From contig JADKKE010000006.1 in the NCBI GenBank assembly GCA_016720655.1, positions 177,960-241,959 of the forward strand: a stretch of DNA of 64,000 nucleotides, written 5' to 3'. Of this stretch, positions 17,694 to 26,570 are shown piece by piece; position 1 is the first letter of the stretch, and each line of letters begins with the position of its first letter. Source of the stretch: Bacteroidota bacterium. Its GTDB lineage: Bacteria > Bacteroidota > Bacteroidia > AKYH767-A > 2013-40CM-41-45. The position numbers were made by a program, and so were the translations under genes. The notes beneath the pieces were generated by a model. The model saw nothing but the letters and a program-made list of their open reading frames with translations, searched no databases and was not told where the DNA came from.

Positions 17694-18815
17694 CTATGTG
17701 TTCCGGAGATACTCTAGCATTCGCTTTGCTGTGAGTGCAGAAGCTCCTCTCCCACCTAGAATCTGTGCGAGTTCCTTGTAATTTTGCAACATTTCAGCAC
17801 GAAATTCCGGGTTTAGAATTTTGTGGAGTTCTTTTGTGATCTGATTGGTATTCAAATCCTGCTGGATCAATTCCTTTACCACTTCACGGTCCATGATGAG
17901 GTTCACGAGCGAAATAAACTTTATTTTGATGAGAGAACGCGCGATGAAATAGGAAATTTTTCCTCCTTTGTAACACACCACTTCCGGTACTTTTAGCAAT
18001 GCTGTTTCGAGTGTTGCAGTACCGGAGGTAACGAGTGCTGCTTCCGAATGAAATAGTAATTCATAGGTTTGATTATGAATAACCGGAAGCTTTTCACCAT
18101 TCAGAACCTGAGTATAAAAAGTTTCGGTCTGAGAAGGTGCTCCAGCAATCACAAACTGGTATTCCGGAAAACTACTTCTCACCGAAAGCATCAAGGGCAG
18201 CATGGTTTCAATCTCTTGTTTCCGGCTCCCGGGTAATAATGCAATTATTGGTTTTGCATCCAGATTATTGTTATTCAGAAAATCATTCCTGTTTGGAAAT
18301 GTGGATTGCTTGTCTTCAAGCGCATCCAGCAAAGGATGACCAACAAAATCTACAGCGTAATCAAATTTCTGATAAAACTCTTTTTCAAAAGGCAGGATCA
18401 CGAACATACGCTCTACTGTACGCTTGATTTTATGCACTCTGGATTGCTTCCATGCCCAAACTTGCGGAGAAATATAATAGAATACGCGAATCCCATTTTC
18501 TTTCGCGAATTCAGCAATGCGCAGATTAAAGCCCGGGTAATCCACGAGAATCAATACATCCGGCCGATGCTCAAGCAAATCCTTTTTACAAATGTCAATA
18601 TTCCGGAAAATAGTTCGCAGATTCATCAGTACTTCGGTGAATCCCATAAAAGCGAGATCGCGGTAATGCTTCACTAAAACTGCACCTTGCGCTTGCATAA
18701 GATCACCGCCCCAGGCTCTGAAATCAGTATGATCGTCAAGGAGCTTTAGTTCCTTCATCAGATTCGATGCATGCAGATCACCCGATGCTTCTCCGGCTAT
18801 GATGTAATACTTCAT
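17694..18815 (-). CDS. lpxB: Lipid-A-disaccharide synthase LpxB
   Basis: The 373-residue GT19 glycosyltransferase starts MKYYIIAGEASGDLHASNLM, the LpxB signature AGEASGD. It continues with FMGFTEVL (about 54-61), VDYPGFNLRIA (about 91-101), YYISPQVWAWKQSR (about 112-125), LPGSRKQEI (about 193-201) and a late TSGTATLETAL. The enzyme condenses UDP-2,3-diacylglucosamine with lipid X to make the lipid A disaccharide at the cytoplasmic face of the inner membrane. It implies a lipopolysaccharide outer membrane. ATGA overlap with the upstream small membrane protein and a 4-bp gap to SpoIID indicate one operon. Confidence 0.95.
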   Translation of the reverse strand: MKYYIIAGEASGDLHASNLMKELKLLDDHTDFRAWGGDLMQAQGAVLVKHYRDLAFMGFTEVLMNLRTIFRNIDICKKDLLEHRPDVLILVDYPGFNLRIAEFAKENGIRVFYYISPQVWAWKQSRVHKIKRTVERMFVILPFEKEFYQKFDYAVDFVGHPLLDALEDKQSTFPNRNDFLNNNNLDAKPIIALLPGSRKQEIETMLPLMLSVRSSFPEYQFVIAGAPSQTETFYTQVLNGEKLPVIHNQTYELLFHSEAALVTSGTATLETALLKVPEVVCYKGGKISYFIARSLIKIKFISLVNLIMDREVVKELIQQDLNTNQITKELHKILNPEFRAEMLQNYKELAQILGGRGASALTAKRMLEYLRNT

Positions 18816-19105
18816 CAGGTAAATTTAAGTATGAATACCAGAATCGCATACAGAATTGTCATTCCCAAAACGCCACGCGCCAGTTTTTCTTTCTGAGTCC
18901 ACAGGGCTATGAAGAAAACAATCAGGTTCACGAGTACTGCAAGACTGATCACATGCGTGTGAACATTTCTTCGTTGAAATACAGCGAATACTTCCCACAT
19001 CCCGATTTCCGGATAACTGAGACTCGTATAGAGCCAAAATGCCAGAACCGGAGATACTAATCCCAGGAACATGCCGGTAAAGATATGATCAGTCCAACGC
19101 TGCAT
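18815..19105 (-). CDS. Small three-helix membrane protein between surE and lpxB
   Basis: The 96-residue protein has three hydrophobic segments (about 8-28, 50-68, 75-95). The last part, VLVNLIVFFIALWTQKEKLARGVL followed by GMTILYAIL, lines up with LLVNILAFRFLLVNFDREKTAKGVL in the next gene upstream, so the two look like diverged duplicates. Its stop overlaps the lpxB start (ATGA), implying translational coupling with lpxB. A lipid or envelope role is suggested only by position. No known family was recognised. Confidence 0.7.
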   Translation of the reverse strand: MQRWTDHIFTGMFLGLVSPVLAFWLYTSLSYPEIGMWEVFAVFQRRNVHTHVISLAVLVNLIVFFIALWTQKEKLARGVLGMTILYAILVFILKFT

Positions 19106-19106
19106 A

Positions 19107-19424
19107 TTAGGAATGATGAAGAAAACGATAGAAATAATAGAAATATGTCAGCGCACTCATCACAGAAATAAACAGTACTCCTTTTGCGGTTTTTTCGCGA
19201 TCAAAATTTACCAGAAGAAATCGGAATGCAAGAATATTCACAAGCAATGAACACAACTGAACGCGTGGAGCCTGGAACATGTACGGATTTCCATACGCAC
19301 CAGCAATCGTGCTTCGGATATATTCGAATAAAAAATAAGTCCCTGTGAGTAAGCCAGCCCCGGAAAATAAACCGAGAACAAAGGAATCCTTAACCTTGCT
19401 TATCCACTTCATATGTCTGTTCAT
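19107..19424 (-). CDS. Small membrane protein, paralogue-like neighbour
   Basis: The 105-residue protein has about three hydrophobic helices (about 14-32, 54-72, 82-102). It shares V/L-N-I/L-x-x-F-x-x-x-x-x-x-x-x-E-K-x-A-x-G-V-L-x-x-x with the adjacent 96-residue protein, suggesting an old tandem duplication. It overlaps the 3' end of surE by 35 bp if started at 19424, or by 23 bp from the Met at 19412 (MKWISKVKDSFV). It is very probably in the surE-lpxB operon. Function unknown. Confidence 0.68.
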   Translation of the reverse strand: MNRHMKWISKVKDSFVLGLFSGAGLLTGTYFLFEYIRSTIAGAYGNPYMFQAPRVQLCSLLVNILAFRFLLVNFDREKTAKGVLFISVMSALTYFYYFYRFLHHS

Positions 19425-20178
19425 TTAGAAAAGAAATGGCATGATGAGCGGTGAAATCAAACTGAACAGGAACAACGGAAACATATCCATTCGTCAATGC
19501 CCATTCGTCAGTATCCTCACCTTTGTCGCCATTGATAAATTTTCCTGTTAACCAGTAATATTTACGTCGGTTTGGATCCAGTCGTTCATCAAATTCTTCA
19601 ATCCATTTTGCCATTGCCTGTCGGCAAATTTTAACGCCTTTAATTTCCTGCAATGAAAGATTTGGAATATTTACATTCAATAAAGTTCCTTTTGGCAATC
19701 CATGCGCGAGAACATTTTTTGCAACAACACGAGCATACGCTCTCGCTGCGGTAAAATCAGCATCCAGTGCATAGTTCAGCAGGGAAAAACCAATGGAAGG
19801 AATTCCTTCGATTGCACCTTCCATAGCCGCCGACATCGTGCCCGAATAAATTACATTGATCGAAGAATTGCTTCCATGATTCACACCGGAAACACAGAGA
19901 TCGGGTTTGCGATGCAGGATTTTATCGATTGCTATTTTGACACAATCCACCGGTGTCCCACTGCATTGATACCATTGATGTTTCGGATAGACTTCCACTT
20001 TATCCAAACGCAAAGGTTGGTTGATTGTGATCGCATGTCCCATTCCGGATTGCGGACTGTCGGGAGCAACTACTGTTATTTCTCCCAATCCTTCCATCGC
20101 CTGAACCAGGTTGTGCAAGCCGGGAGCAGTAATACCATCGTCATTGGTCACCAAAATGACCGGTTTTTCACTTTTCAC
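19390..20178 (-). CDS. surE: 5'/3'-nucleotidase SurE
   Basis: The 262-residue protein has all SurE motifs: ILVTNDDGI (8-16, with the metal-binding Asp pair), SGTPVDCV (73-80), SGVNHGSN (97-104) and YSGTMSAAMEG (111-121). SurE is a divalent-metal-dependent phosphatase that dephosphorylates nucleoside 5'- and 3'-monophosphates and short polyphosphate. It heads the minus-strand run leading to lpxB and comEC, an association common in Bacteroidetes. On the minus strand TACCTTTGCA (20221-20230), about 45 bp upstream of the start, is a plausible -7 promoter element. Confidence 0.95.
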   Translation of the reverse strand: MKSEKPVILVTNDDGITAPGLHNLVQAMEGLGEITVVAPDSPQSGMGHAITINQPLRLDKVEVYPKHQWYQCSGTPVDCVKIAIDKILHRKPDLCVSGVNHGSNSSINVIYSGTMSAAMEGAIEGIPSIGFSLLNYALDADFTAARAYARVVAKNVLAHGLPKGTLLNVNIPNLSLQEIKGVKICRQAMAKWIEEFDERLDPNRRKYYWLTGKFINGDKGEDTDEWALTNGYVSVVPVQFDFTAHHAISFLNEQTYEVDKQG

Positions 20179-20272
20179 AAAAATTGATTTTGATAGGGAT
20201 ACAAAGCCCTGATAAATTTCTGCAAAGGTAGCAATTTTCAGGGTATTTTCCTGAAGCAGAATGGTGTCAAAC

Positions 20273-20309
20273 CAAAAAAAGCCGTCCCGGAACGAACCGG
20301 AACGGCTTT
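20273..20309 (-). terminator. Rho-independent terminator of hsp20
   Basis: On the minus strand GCCGTTCCGG and CCGGGACGGC form a 10-bp stem (one mismatch) with a six-base loop, followed by seven T residues. It lies 19 bp beyond the hsp20 stop and separates it from surE. Confidence 0.8.
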
Positions 20310-20327
20310 ATCAAAACCAACATGAAT

Positions 20328-20780
20328 TTAACTAATCGCAATTTCCCTTACTGCTTTTTTCTTTGCTTCGTCTTTCTTTGGCAATACCAAATTGAGAACA
20401 CCGTTCACGTACTCCGCAGCAATGTTTTCTGTATTCACATGCTCAGGCATTGTGAAAGTCCTGTTAAAAGTTGAATACGAAAACTCTTTGCGGGTGTACT
20501 TCGAATTCTCATCGGATTTTTCTTCCTTCTTCTCAGCCTGAATGGATAATACTCCATTTTCTACTTCGATTTTAAAATCGCTTTTACTCATTCCGGGCGC
20601 AGCAATTTCCAAACGGTAGTGTTCGGGAGTTTCACTGATGTTTACTGCCGGAATCGATTTGAAAACGTTCCTTGACAAAGAATCTTCAGTAATAAAATCA
20701 TTGAAGAAATCAGAAAAAATAGATGGAATTCCTGTGTACCGATCAATCGGTCTTGCATTTTTAAATTTTACGAGTGTCAT
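20328..20780 (-). CDS. Small heat shock protein, Hsp20/alpha-crystallin family
   Basis: The 150-residue protein has an alpha-crystallin domain at about 45-140. VNISETPEHYRLEIAAPGMS is followed by DFKIEVENGVLSIQAEKKEE, FSYSTFNRTFTMPEHVN and the GVLNLVLPK segment that precedes the C-terminal tail. The terminal AVREIAIS contains the I-x-I motif used in oligomerisation. Such proteins are ATP-independent holdases. The start at 20780 (MTLVKFKNARPIDRY) is fixed by an unusually strong ribosome binding site, AAAGGAGG, seven bases upstream; the 27 extra codons to 20861 are not needed. It is monocistronic with its own terminator. Confidence 0.92.
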   Translation of the reverse strand: MTLVKFKNARPIDRYTGIPSIFSDFFNDFITEDSLSRNVFKSIPAVNISETPEHYRLEIAAPGMSKSDFKIEVENGVLSIQAEKKEEKSDENSKYTRKEFSYSTFNRTFTMPEHVNTENIAAEYVNGVLNLVLPKKDEAKKKAVREIAIS

Positions 20781-20787
20781 ATGTTGT

Positions 20788-20903
20788 CCTCCTTTAATTT
20801 GTTTAACATCCCCACTTCGACAACACTTGTGCCAATGCCAAAAAGGAAACATAAAACACAATTTTCAAGACAAGTTGTCAAAACATTTTTAAAAAATTGA
20901 CAA
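20788..20903 (-). promoter_or_regulatory. hsp20 leader: strong RBS and TTGTC/GACAA repeats
   Basis: The minus strand has AAAGGAGG at 20788-20795, an unusually good Shine-Dalgarno sequence for this window. Upstream are the perfect inverted repeat GACAA-C-TTGTC (20869-20879) and a further TTGTCAA (20897-20903), which could be operator half-sites. TTGGCACAAGTGTTGTC (20819-20835) resembles a sigma-54 -24/-12 promoter except for TTGT instead of TTGC. No CIRCE element was seen. Confidence 0.4.
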
Positions 20904-21010
20904 AAAGTCTGAATGAAAAATAAATTCGGACAAAAATTCAGGACTTAAAGAAGTTTATTGTAATCGAAAATTCAGCGTGCCCACGAATAGGGAAAAAATT
21001 TGGTGGAGCG

Positions 21011-23209
21011 CTACTGTTTAATCATTTGAATGGCCTTGGACTTCGTTTCTCCGTTCAGGAGAATAAGTATGTATGTGCCTTTCGGCAAATCAGCCAATTC
21101 TTCCCATTGAAAAGAATTCATTCCGTTACCGGAATATTCTTTCGCAGTACGAACGAGTTGTCCGGAAATCGAATAAAGTTGAAACTCAACAGGTGTTTCT
21201 TTTTTCGTTTCATAATCAATTTTCATTCGCTCACTAAAAGGATTCGGTCCGGCCTGAAAAACCAATTCGGTAGAATTTTTATTTTCAAATTTTAAATGGA
21301 TCGGCGGGAAAGTTTCAGATTTACCATCGTAATCGGTCTGGCTCAGTCTGTAATAATTATCTCCATCTGTTGGCCCATCATCCGAGTAGCTATAGTTTTT
21401 ATCCTGTGTTGAATTTCCGGCTCCCTGTATATTTCCCAGAGTCGTATAGTTCATTCCATCGATACTTCTTTCCAGTGTAAAATATTCGTTATTGATTTCA
21501 GCGGAAGTAACCCAATTGAGTTGAATAGTACCATCATTTACTTTTCCTGAAAATGATTTGAGTTCGATTGGCAATGTAACTATTCCAGAATACGGGTTTC
21601 CCGGACTTGTTGCAATGGTTCCATTTCCTCCTGAAGTTGCTCCGTTGGGCAGGAAGTTAGCCATCGATGATGAATTTGTTGTACCTGATGATCCACCGGT
21701 AACAACTCTTGTAAGTGCTGATGCAGTTGTAGTTGAAATGTATCCACCACCGCCACCACCGCCGGGACCTTCGGCTTCTGCATCCACAGTCAGATCCTGA
21801 TCACCACCGTCACCACCTTTTGCATTGATGGTAAGATTGCTTATGGTTTGTCCTTGTGTATAAATGAATACAGCACCGCCACCACCACCACCACCACTTC
21901 CATCTCTCCCGCGAGGACCGCTTGTTGTGGCGGCACTTGCTCCATTCGCATTGATGGTCCCTGTACCGGTAACATTTCTTCCACTGAGAATATATACAAT
22001 TCCGCCGCCGGCTGCACCACTCACACCTGTACCATCATTTGAATCACCGGCACCGCCACCACCACCAAAGAAAATCCTTCCTCCGGAATAATCCAGAGGT
22101 CGTCCGCCCCAACCTCCGACATTGTATCTCTCATCACCACCCCAGGATGAATTTCCGGGCCCTTTGGTTTGCGGGTTGGAGGCATTTGCAGAATACGTAT
22201 AACCTCCTCTTCCTCCACCGGAAGAAGTATTTGCAGAAAACAATAATGCTTCTCTATTCCAGGCTGTGGTCCAGTTGGCTACTGAATTGTCGGGATTTCC
22301 TTTTCCATTCCAGAGAGCAACTGTTCCCGAATTTGCTCCACCGCCACCAGATGCATTGTGTGAATTTCCACCACCACCACCATTTGCCGGTGCACCACGA
22401 CCATATCTTCCGGCTCCATAACCGGATTGATATCCTGCTACCGATTCTCCTTTTTCTGCTCCGTCCAAATCTGATGTAGAACGCCAATTGGTATGATCTC
22501 CCGGCAAATTCGAGTTTTGTTCAACCACTCCACCACGGAATCCCAACCCACTCACATTGATAGTTCCATTCAATGTTACTCCATGATTTGCTTCGATTGC
22601 AACAATTCCTCCTGTTGAGCCATTCCATGCAGGAGCAGTTATTGATGCTCCGCTGTTCACCGTAAGTGTACTGTACCGTGGAACTCGTATGACCTGAACT
22701 TTTCCGGAAGAAGTATAACTGTATCGTAAAGGGCTGCTAAATTTTATTTTTGTTGCGCTGGGGATTGATGAAACTTCATTGAATTCAAATCTACCGCAAT
22801 TGTTATAGGAGCTCACTTTACCGTACGTAGAGTCATTGGATTCGGTGAAAGAAACACCTTGCATCTGAATGATCATGATCAGTTCTCCGACTTGTAGATT
22901 GCTGCTGAAGCGACCGTTTGCATTCAGTGATGAGCTGCTTACATTGATTGTCGTTCCACCGGAACTAATATTGCTTGTAAGCGCAGTATATTCATTTAGA
23001 ATTGTATTGGAAGAAGAAACAGTTTTCGCGCCATGCATTGCAAGTGCAGCGAGTGTTTTTTGTGAATTCCCAAAGTTTCCATAAATAAAAAACAATCCAA
23101 ATGCAGCAACAGCAAAAGAAGCAACAGCCGCAACTTTACGGATGGAGATCTTTTGACGTGTACGCGGCGCAAGACGGATCCTGCTCTTCGTTGGTTTTCT
23201 ACTTTTCAA
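21011..23209 (-). CDS. Glycine-rich exported protein with T9SS type A sorting domain
   Basis: The 732-residue protein starts with a long basic N region (MKSRKPTKSRIRLAPRTRQK) and a hydrophobic segment (KVAAVASFAVAAFGLFFIY). A large Gly/Asn/Ser-rich body follows (about 200-530) with many GGGGGG tracts, such as GGGGGGGAVF and GPGGGGGGGY. It ends with a FnIII-like segment (LPIELKSFSGKVNDGTIQLN, about 545 on) and a C-terminal sorting domain (FQAGPNPFSERMKIDYE, GQLVRTAKEY, LPKGTYILILLNG, KAIQMIKQ). The sorting domain directs secretion through the T9SS and surface anchoring. The Gly-rich body suggests a fibrous or adhesive surface layer, which is an inference. Confidence 0.85.
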   Translation of the reverse strand: MKSRKPTKSRIRLAPRTRQKISIRKVAAVASFAVAAFGLFFIYGNFGNSQKTLAALAMHGAKTVSSSNTILNEYTALTSNISSGGTTINVSSSSLNANGRFSSNLQVGELIMIIQMQGVSFTESNDSTYGKVSSYNNCGRFEFNEVSSIPSATKIKFSSPLRYSYTSSGKVQVIRVPRYSTLTVNSGASITAPAWNGSTGGIVAIEANHGVTLNGTINVSGLGFRGGVVEQNSNLPGDHTNWRSTSDLDGAEKGESVAGYQSGYGAGRYGRGAPANGGGGGNSHNASGGGGANSGTVALWNGKGNPDNSVANWTTAWNREALLFSANTSSGGGRGGYTYSANASNPQTKGPGNSSWGGDERYNVGGWGGRPLDYSGGRIFFGGGGGAGDSNDGTGVSGAAGGGIVYILSGRNVTGTGTINANGASAATTSGPRGRDGSGGGGGGGAVFIYTQGQTISNLTINAKGGDGGDQDLTVDAEAEGPGGGGGGGYISTTTASALTRVVTGGSSGTTNSSSMANFLPNGATSGGNGTIATSPGNPYSGIVTLPIELKSFSGKVNDGTIQLNWVTSAEINNEYFTLERSIDGMNYTTLGNIQGAGNSTQDKNYSYSDDGPTDGDNYYRLSQTDYDGKSETFPPIHLKFENKNSTELVFQAGPNPFSERMKIDYETKKETPVEFQLYSISGQLVRTAKEYSGNGMNSFQWEELADLPKGTYILILLNGETKSKAIQMIKQ

Positions 23210-23378
23210 AATGCAAAGGAAAATTGGATTCCCCCAATCTTCTTTACGTTTTACAGTTCAGGAAGTTGAACAGGTGTAAGAAACGCGATTAAATTAAAAA
23301 ATTCACCCTCTTCGAGATGTGGGACATCCAGAAAAGGGTTATGAAATCTGTGCAATTTTCTTGAAAAATCCGATTCTG

Positions 23379-25568
23379 TTATTTATTCAGAATGGTTTTT
23401 GCATTTTTTATTTCCTGGTCGAAAAGTGACTGTGTAAGATTGCTCTCGTTTTTGAAGAAAAACACACCACCCCAGGTATAGACTATTTTCTGATAATTCA
23501 CTGCTGTACCATCGATCTTTACTACAGTCCGGTAAATTGTGCGACTGGTTTCATTGACCGTTTCTTCTGTAATTCCTTCATGGTAATCGGAGTCAATGAT
23601 TTTAGGTACCGCAGCAGGTTTAGAAGCAGCTTTTGATTTGTCATCTGTCGCGGCATTCGTTTTGGATAAAAGCAGTTTTTTCGCTTCAATTTCTGCCAGC
23701 GCTTTTGCTCTGCGATCCTGCTCGTCCTTTTCCATTTTCAACCGTTGAGCAGTTGCAATAGAATCTTGTCTGCTTTTCTCCTCATTTTGTTTGCGGATTC
23801 TCTCTTCTTCTGCTTTGGCTTTGGCTTCTGCATCGGCTTGAGATTTTGCGAGTGCTTCATTTTTCAAACGCTCAGCATCTGCTTTCGCAAGTGAATCCTG
23901 TTTTGCTTTCTCCTGAGCACTTGCAAGACGGCGATTTTCTTCATCGTCTTTTTTCTTCTTCTCCGCATCGGCTTTCGCTTGCGCATCTGCCAATTGTTGA
24001 GCCTTTACATCTGCTTGTGCTTTTGAAATGGAATCTTGTTTTGCTTTTTCTCTTGCAGCCAACTGTTCTGCAGCCCTGGCTTTCGCATCGGAATCTGCTT
24101 TCGCGAGACTGTCAGCCACGGCTTTCTTTCTTGCCAATCCTGCAGCTTCAGCCTGAACTATTGAATCCTGACGAGCCTTGGTTCTTGCCTGTGCTTCTGC
24201 TTCCAGTCTTGATTTCTCCTGTGCATCCATCCTCGCTTTTTCAGCTTGGGCTTTGGATGTTGAATCAGAAACAAATTTCTCACGTTCTTTCAAGGCTGTC
24301 TGAGCGCGTGCGAGGGAATCCTGTTGTTGCTTTTGTCTTGCCTTGTTAGCTGCTTCTGCTGAAGCCAAAGAATCCGCCACTGCTTTTTGTCGCGACTGCT
24401 CCAGTGCTGTTGCACGCGCAATCGAATCCTGTCTGGATTTCTCTCTTGCCTTCAGGTCGGCTTCCGCTTTGAGTCGTGCTTTTTCCTGAGCCAATTGTGC
24501 CTGACTTAAACTATCTTCTGCTGCTTTTTTCCTGGCGAGTTCCTGAGCTTGTGCGCGGAGAAGGGAATCCTGTCGTGCTTTTTCATCGGCTTTTAGTTTC
24601 GCATCGGCCAAAGCTTTTGCATCCGCATCGGCTTTAACTCTGGCGATTGAATCTCTTCTGCTCTTGTCTGATTCAGCTCTGGCAAGGGAATCCTGTCGTG
24701 CTTTTTCTCTGGCAAGTGATTGTGCTGCCATTTTCGCCTGATCGGCTTCCGCTTTTGAAATGGAATCCTGTCGTGCTTTTTCTCTTGCTGCGGCTAAAGC
24801 ATTTGCTTTTTCTTCCGCTCTGCTGATACTATCTTGTCTGGCCTTTTCTTTGGAAAGAGCCAATGCTTGCGCAGAAGCATCTGCTGTTGCACGGGCTATT
24901 GAATCTTGTCGGGCTTTTTCCTGTGCTGCTTTCAAGCGATCCTGTTCCGAACGCTGTGCGAGCAATTCTGCTTCTCTTGCTTTAACTTTTGTAAGCGAAT
25001 CATTCCAGACTTTATTCAGTGAATCAAGTCGGGCTCTTTCCTGGAGTCTTCTGAGTTCTTCCGCTTCTTTTCTGGCAACGTTCTGCTCAGACTGAATTTG
25101 CTTCGAGTAATTGGCATCAAAAACAAAATCTTCGTAAGTTGGATTATACGAGAATTTTGCAACTGCCTTATTCATTGCTGAACTTTGAGAAACACCGGCG
25201 ATATCATCAAAGAGATCGATGGCAAACTCCGGTGAATAAATAATATCGGTTAAATCGGCCGGGATAACGGTACTGAATTCAACCATTTTGGATACCAGTC
25301 CTTCTTTACCAAAAGAGATGGTATACTTCTTTTGAAAATCAAGGATAAATCCAAATGATCCATTATCCTTTGAAGTGATTGTCTGATCCGGTGTTCCCGG
25401 GGCGCTGATTTTAATAATTACACCGCCGATTGGCCGGTTGTCTTTTCTAACTTTTCCATCAATCTCCACATATTTAGGAGCCTGTGCATGCACAAAATCC
25501 GGTAAAAATCCCAGAAACAGGAATAGGTTCAAAAGTAAAAAAGTACTGCGTTTAAGGTGTTTGTTCAT
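23379..25568 (-). CDS. Exported coiled-coil protein with about 20 (K/R)-Q-D-S repeats
   Basis: The 729-residue protein has a signal peptide (MNKHLKRSTFLLLNLFLFLG through HAQ) and a carboxypeptidase-regulatory-like beta domain (about 32-105, VEIDGKVRKDNRPIGGVIIKI). A long Ala/Lys/Glu/Asp-rich helical region follows (about 165-640). In it EKARQDSIARA-type units recur at irregular spacing of about 20-25 residues. The C-terminal globular part (about 655-729) has TVNETSRTIYRTVVKIDGTA and YTWGGVFFFKN. Many fixed DS pairs break the heptad at regular points. Similar chimeras occur in Bacteroidetes. A periplasmic spacer or scaffold role is guessed from shape only. TAAATTTGCA at 25604-25613 is a possible promoter -7. 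Confidence 0.8.
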   Translation of the reverse strand: MNKHLKRSTFLLLNLFLFLGFLPDFVHAQAPKYVEIDGKVRKDNRPIGGVIIKISAPGTPDQTITSKDNGSFGFILDFQKKYTISFGKEGLVSKMVEFSTVIPADLTDIIYSPEFAIDLFDDIAGVSQSSAMNKAVAKFSYNPTYEDFVFDANYSKQIQSEQNVARKEAEELRRLQERARLDSLNKVWNDSLTKVKAREAELLAQRSEQDRLKAAQEKARQDSIARATADASAQALALSKEKARQDSISRAEEKANALAAAREKARQDSISKAEADQAKMAAQSLAREKARQDSLARAESDKSRRDSIARVKADADAKALADAKLKADEKARQDSLLRAQAQELARKKAAEDSLSQAQLAQEKARLKAEADLKAREKSRQDSIARATALEQSRQKAVADSLASAEAANKARQKQQQDSLARAQTALKEREKFVSDSTSKAQAEKARMDAQEKSRLEAEAQARTKARQDSIVQAEAAGLARKKAVADSLAKADSDAKARAAEQLAAREKAKQDSISKAQADVKAQQLADAQAKADAEKKKKDDEENRRLASAQEKAKQDSLAKADAERLKNEALAKSQADAEAKAKAEEERIRKQNEEKSRQDSIATAQRLKMEKDEQDRRAKALAEIEAKKLLLSKTNAATDDKSKAASKPAAVPKIIDSDYHEGITEETVNETSRTIYRTVVKIDGTAVNYQKIVYTWGGVFFFKNESNLTQSLFDQEIKNAKTILNK

Positions 25569-25718
25569 GGACTATTAACGGAAAACCGCTTTTTATATTC
25601 TTGTGCAAATTTAATCTAAACCTTGATTAAGAGAATGAATCTGAACCAAATCAGGCCTCTTTTTTCAACAATCATTAATCTATCCGAAACGTTTTTTAGG
25701 AAAAAGTTGCAGAATAAA

Positions 25719-26570
25719 TCAATGAAAAATCTCAGCTGCAATGGCCAGGGAATCACGGAATGCAGCATCCTGTAATTGGAGATCTTGAATTCCTTTAAAA
25801 TAGGACACCAGATTTTCAGTAGCCAGATTCCCGACCAGGTCATCATTCGCCATCGGACAGCCTCCAATCCCTTTCAGTGCTGAATCGAAGCGTTTGCATC
25901 CGCTTTGATATGCAGCCTCTACCTTTTCAAGCCAGGTAAGAGGATTGGAATGCAAATGAGCTCCAAATTCAACTTCTTTGACTTCAGGAATAAGTTGCGT
26001 AAAAAGCGAAGAAATATTCACCGGATTACTTACACCTACTGTATCGGATAATGCAATTATTTTTATGCCCATTACAGATAAGCGGCGTACCCATTTGATC
26101 ACAATTTCAGCATTCCAGGGTTCACCATAGGGATTTCCAAAGCCCATCGAAATATAAATGACCAGGCCTTTGTTTTTCTTTATACATAACTTTTGAATCT
26201 CCTCTACTCGAATCAAAGATTCCTCGATAGTTGAATTTGTATTTCTTTTCTGAAACTCTTCAGAAACCGAAAATGGAAAACCGAGAAAGGAAATTTCATC
26301 GTGATTCAAAGCTTGCTCAGCTCCTCTTACATTGGCTACAATAGCAAGCAATTTTGTTTTCGTACTTGAAAGGTCCAGTCCGGCGAGAACTTCCTCTGTA
26401 TCTCTTAACTGTGGAATCGCTTTCGGGGAAACAAAACTTCCGAAATCAAGTGTATGGAAACCTACTTTGAGCAGAGAATTGAGATAGCGGATCTTTTGCC
26501 CGGTGGGGATAAACTCCTCCCAGCCTTGCATAGCATCGCGCGGACATTCAACAAGTTTTATTTCGCTCAT
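25719..26570 (-). CDS. Hydroxymethylglutaryl-CoA lyase
   Basis: The 283-residue TIM-barrel enzyme starts KLVECPRDAMQGW (about 5-17), matching the family E-V-x-P-R-D-x-x-Q. It carries FGSFVSPKAIPQL, the metal-binding His pair GAHLHSN (about 202-208) and the family signature ALKGIGGCPMA (about 233-243) with its active-site Cys. HMG-CoA lyase splits HMG-CoA to acetyl-CoA and acetoacetate at the end of leucine degradation. It overlaps the upstream thioredoxin gene by 4 bp, an odd functional pairing but a clear transcriptional one. Confidence 0.9.
   Translation of the reverse strand: MSEIKLVECPRDAMQGWEEFIPTGQKIRYLNSLLKVGFHTLDFGSFVSPKAIPQLRDTEEVLAGLDLSSTKTKLLAIVANVRGAEQALNHDEISFLGFPFSVSEEFQKRNTNSTIEESLIRVEEIQKLCIKKNKGLVIYISMGFGNPYGEPWNAEIVIKWVRRLSVMGIKIIALSDTVGVSNPVNISSLFTQLIPEVKEVEFGAHLHSNPLTWLEKVEAAYQSGCKRFDSALKGIGGCPMANDDLVGNLATENLVSYFKGIQDLQLQDAAFRDSLAIAAEIFH

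Noticed and set aside
21558..22479. Pro/His-rich plus-strand ORFs opposite the Gly-rich protein
   Set aside because: Poly-Pro and poly-His arise from reading Gly codons in reverse; no independent support.
23846..25095. Long plus-strand ORFs opposite the coiled-coil repeat protein
   Set aside because: They are antisense shadows created by the repetitive codons of the real minus-strand gene.
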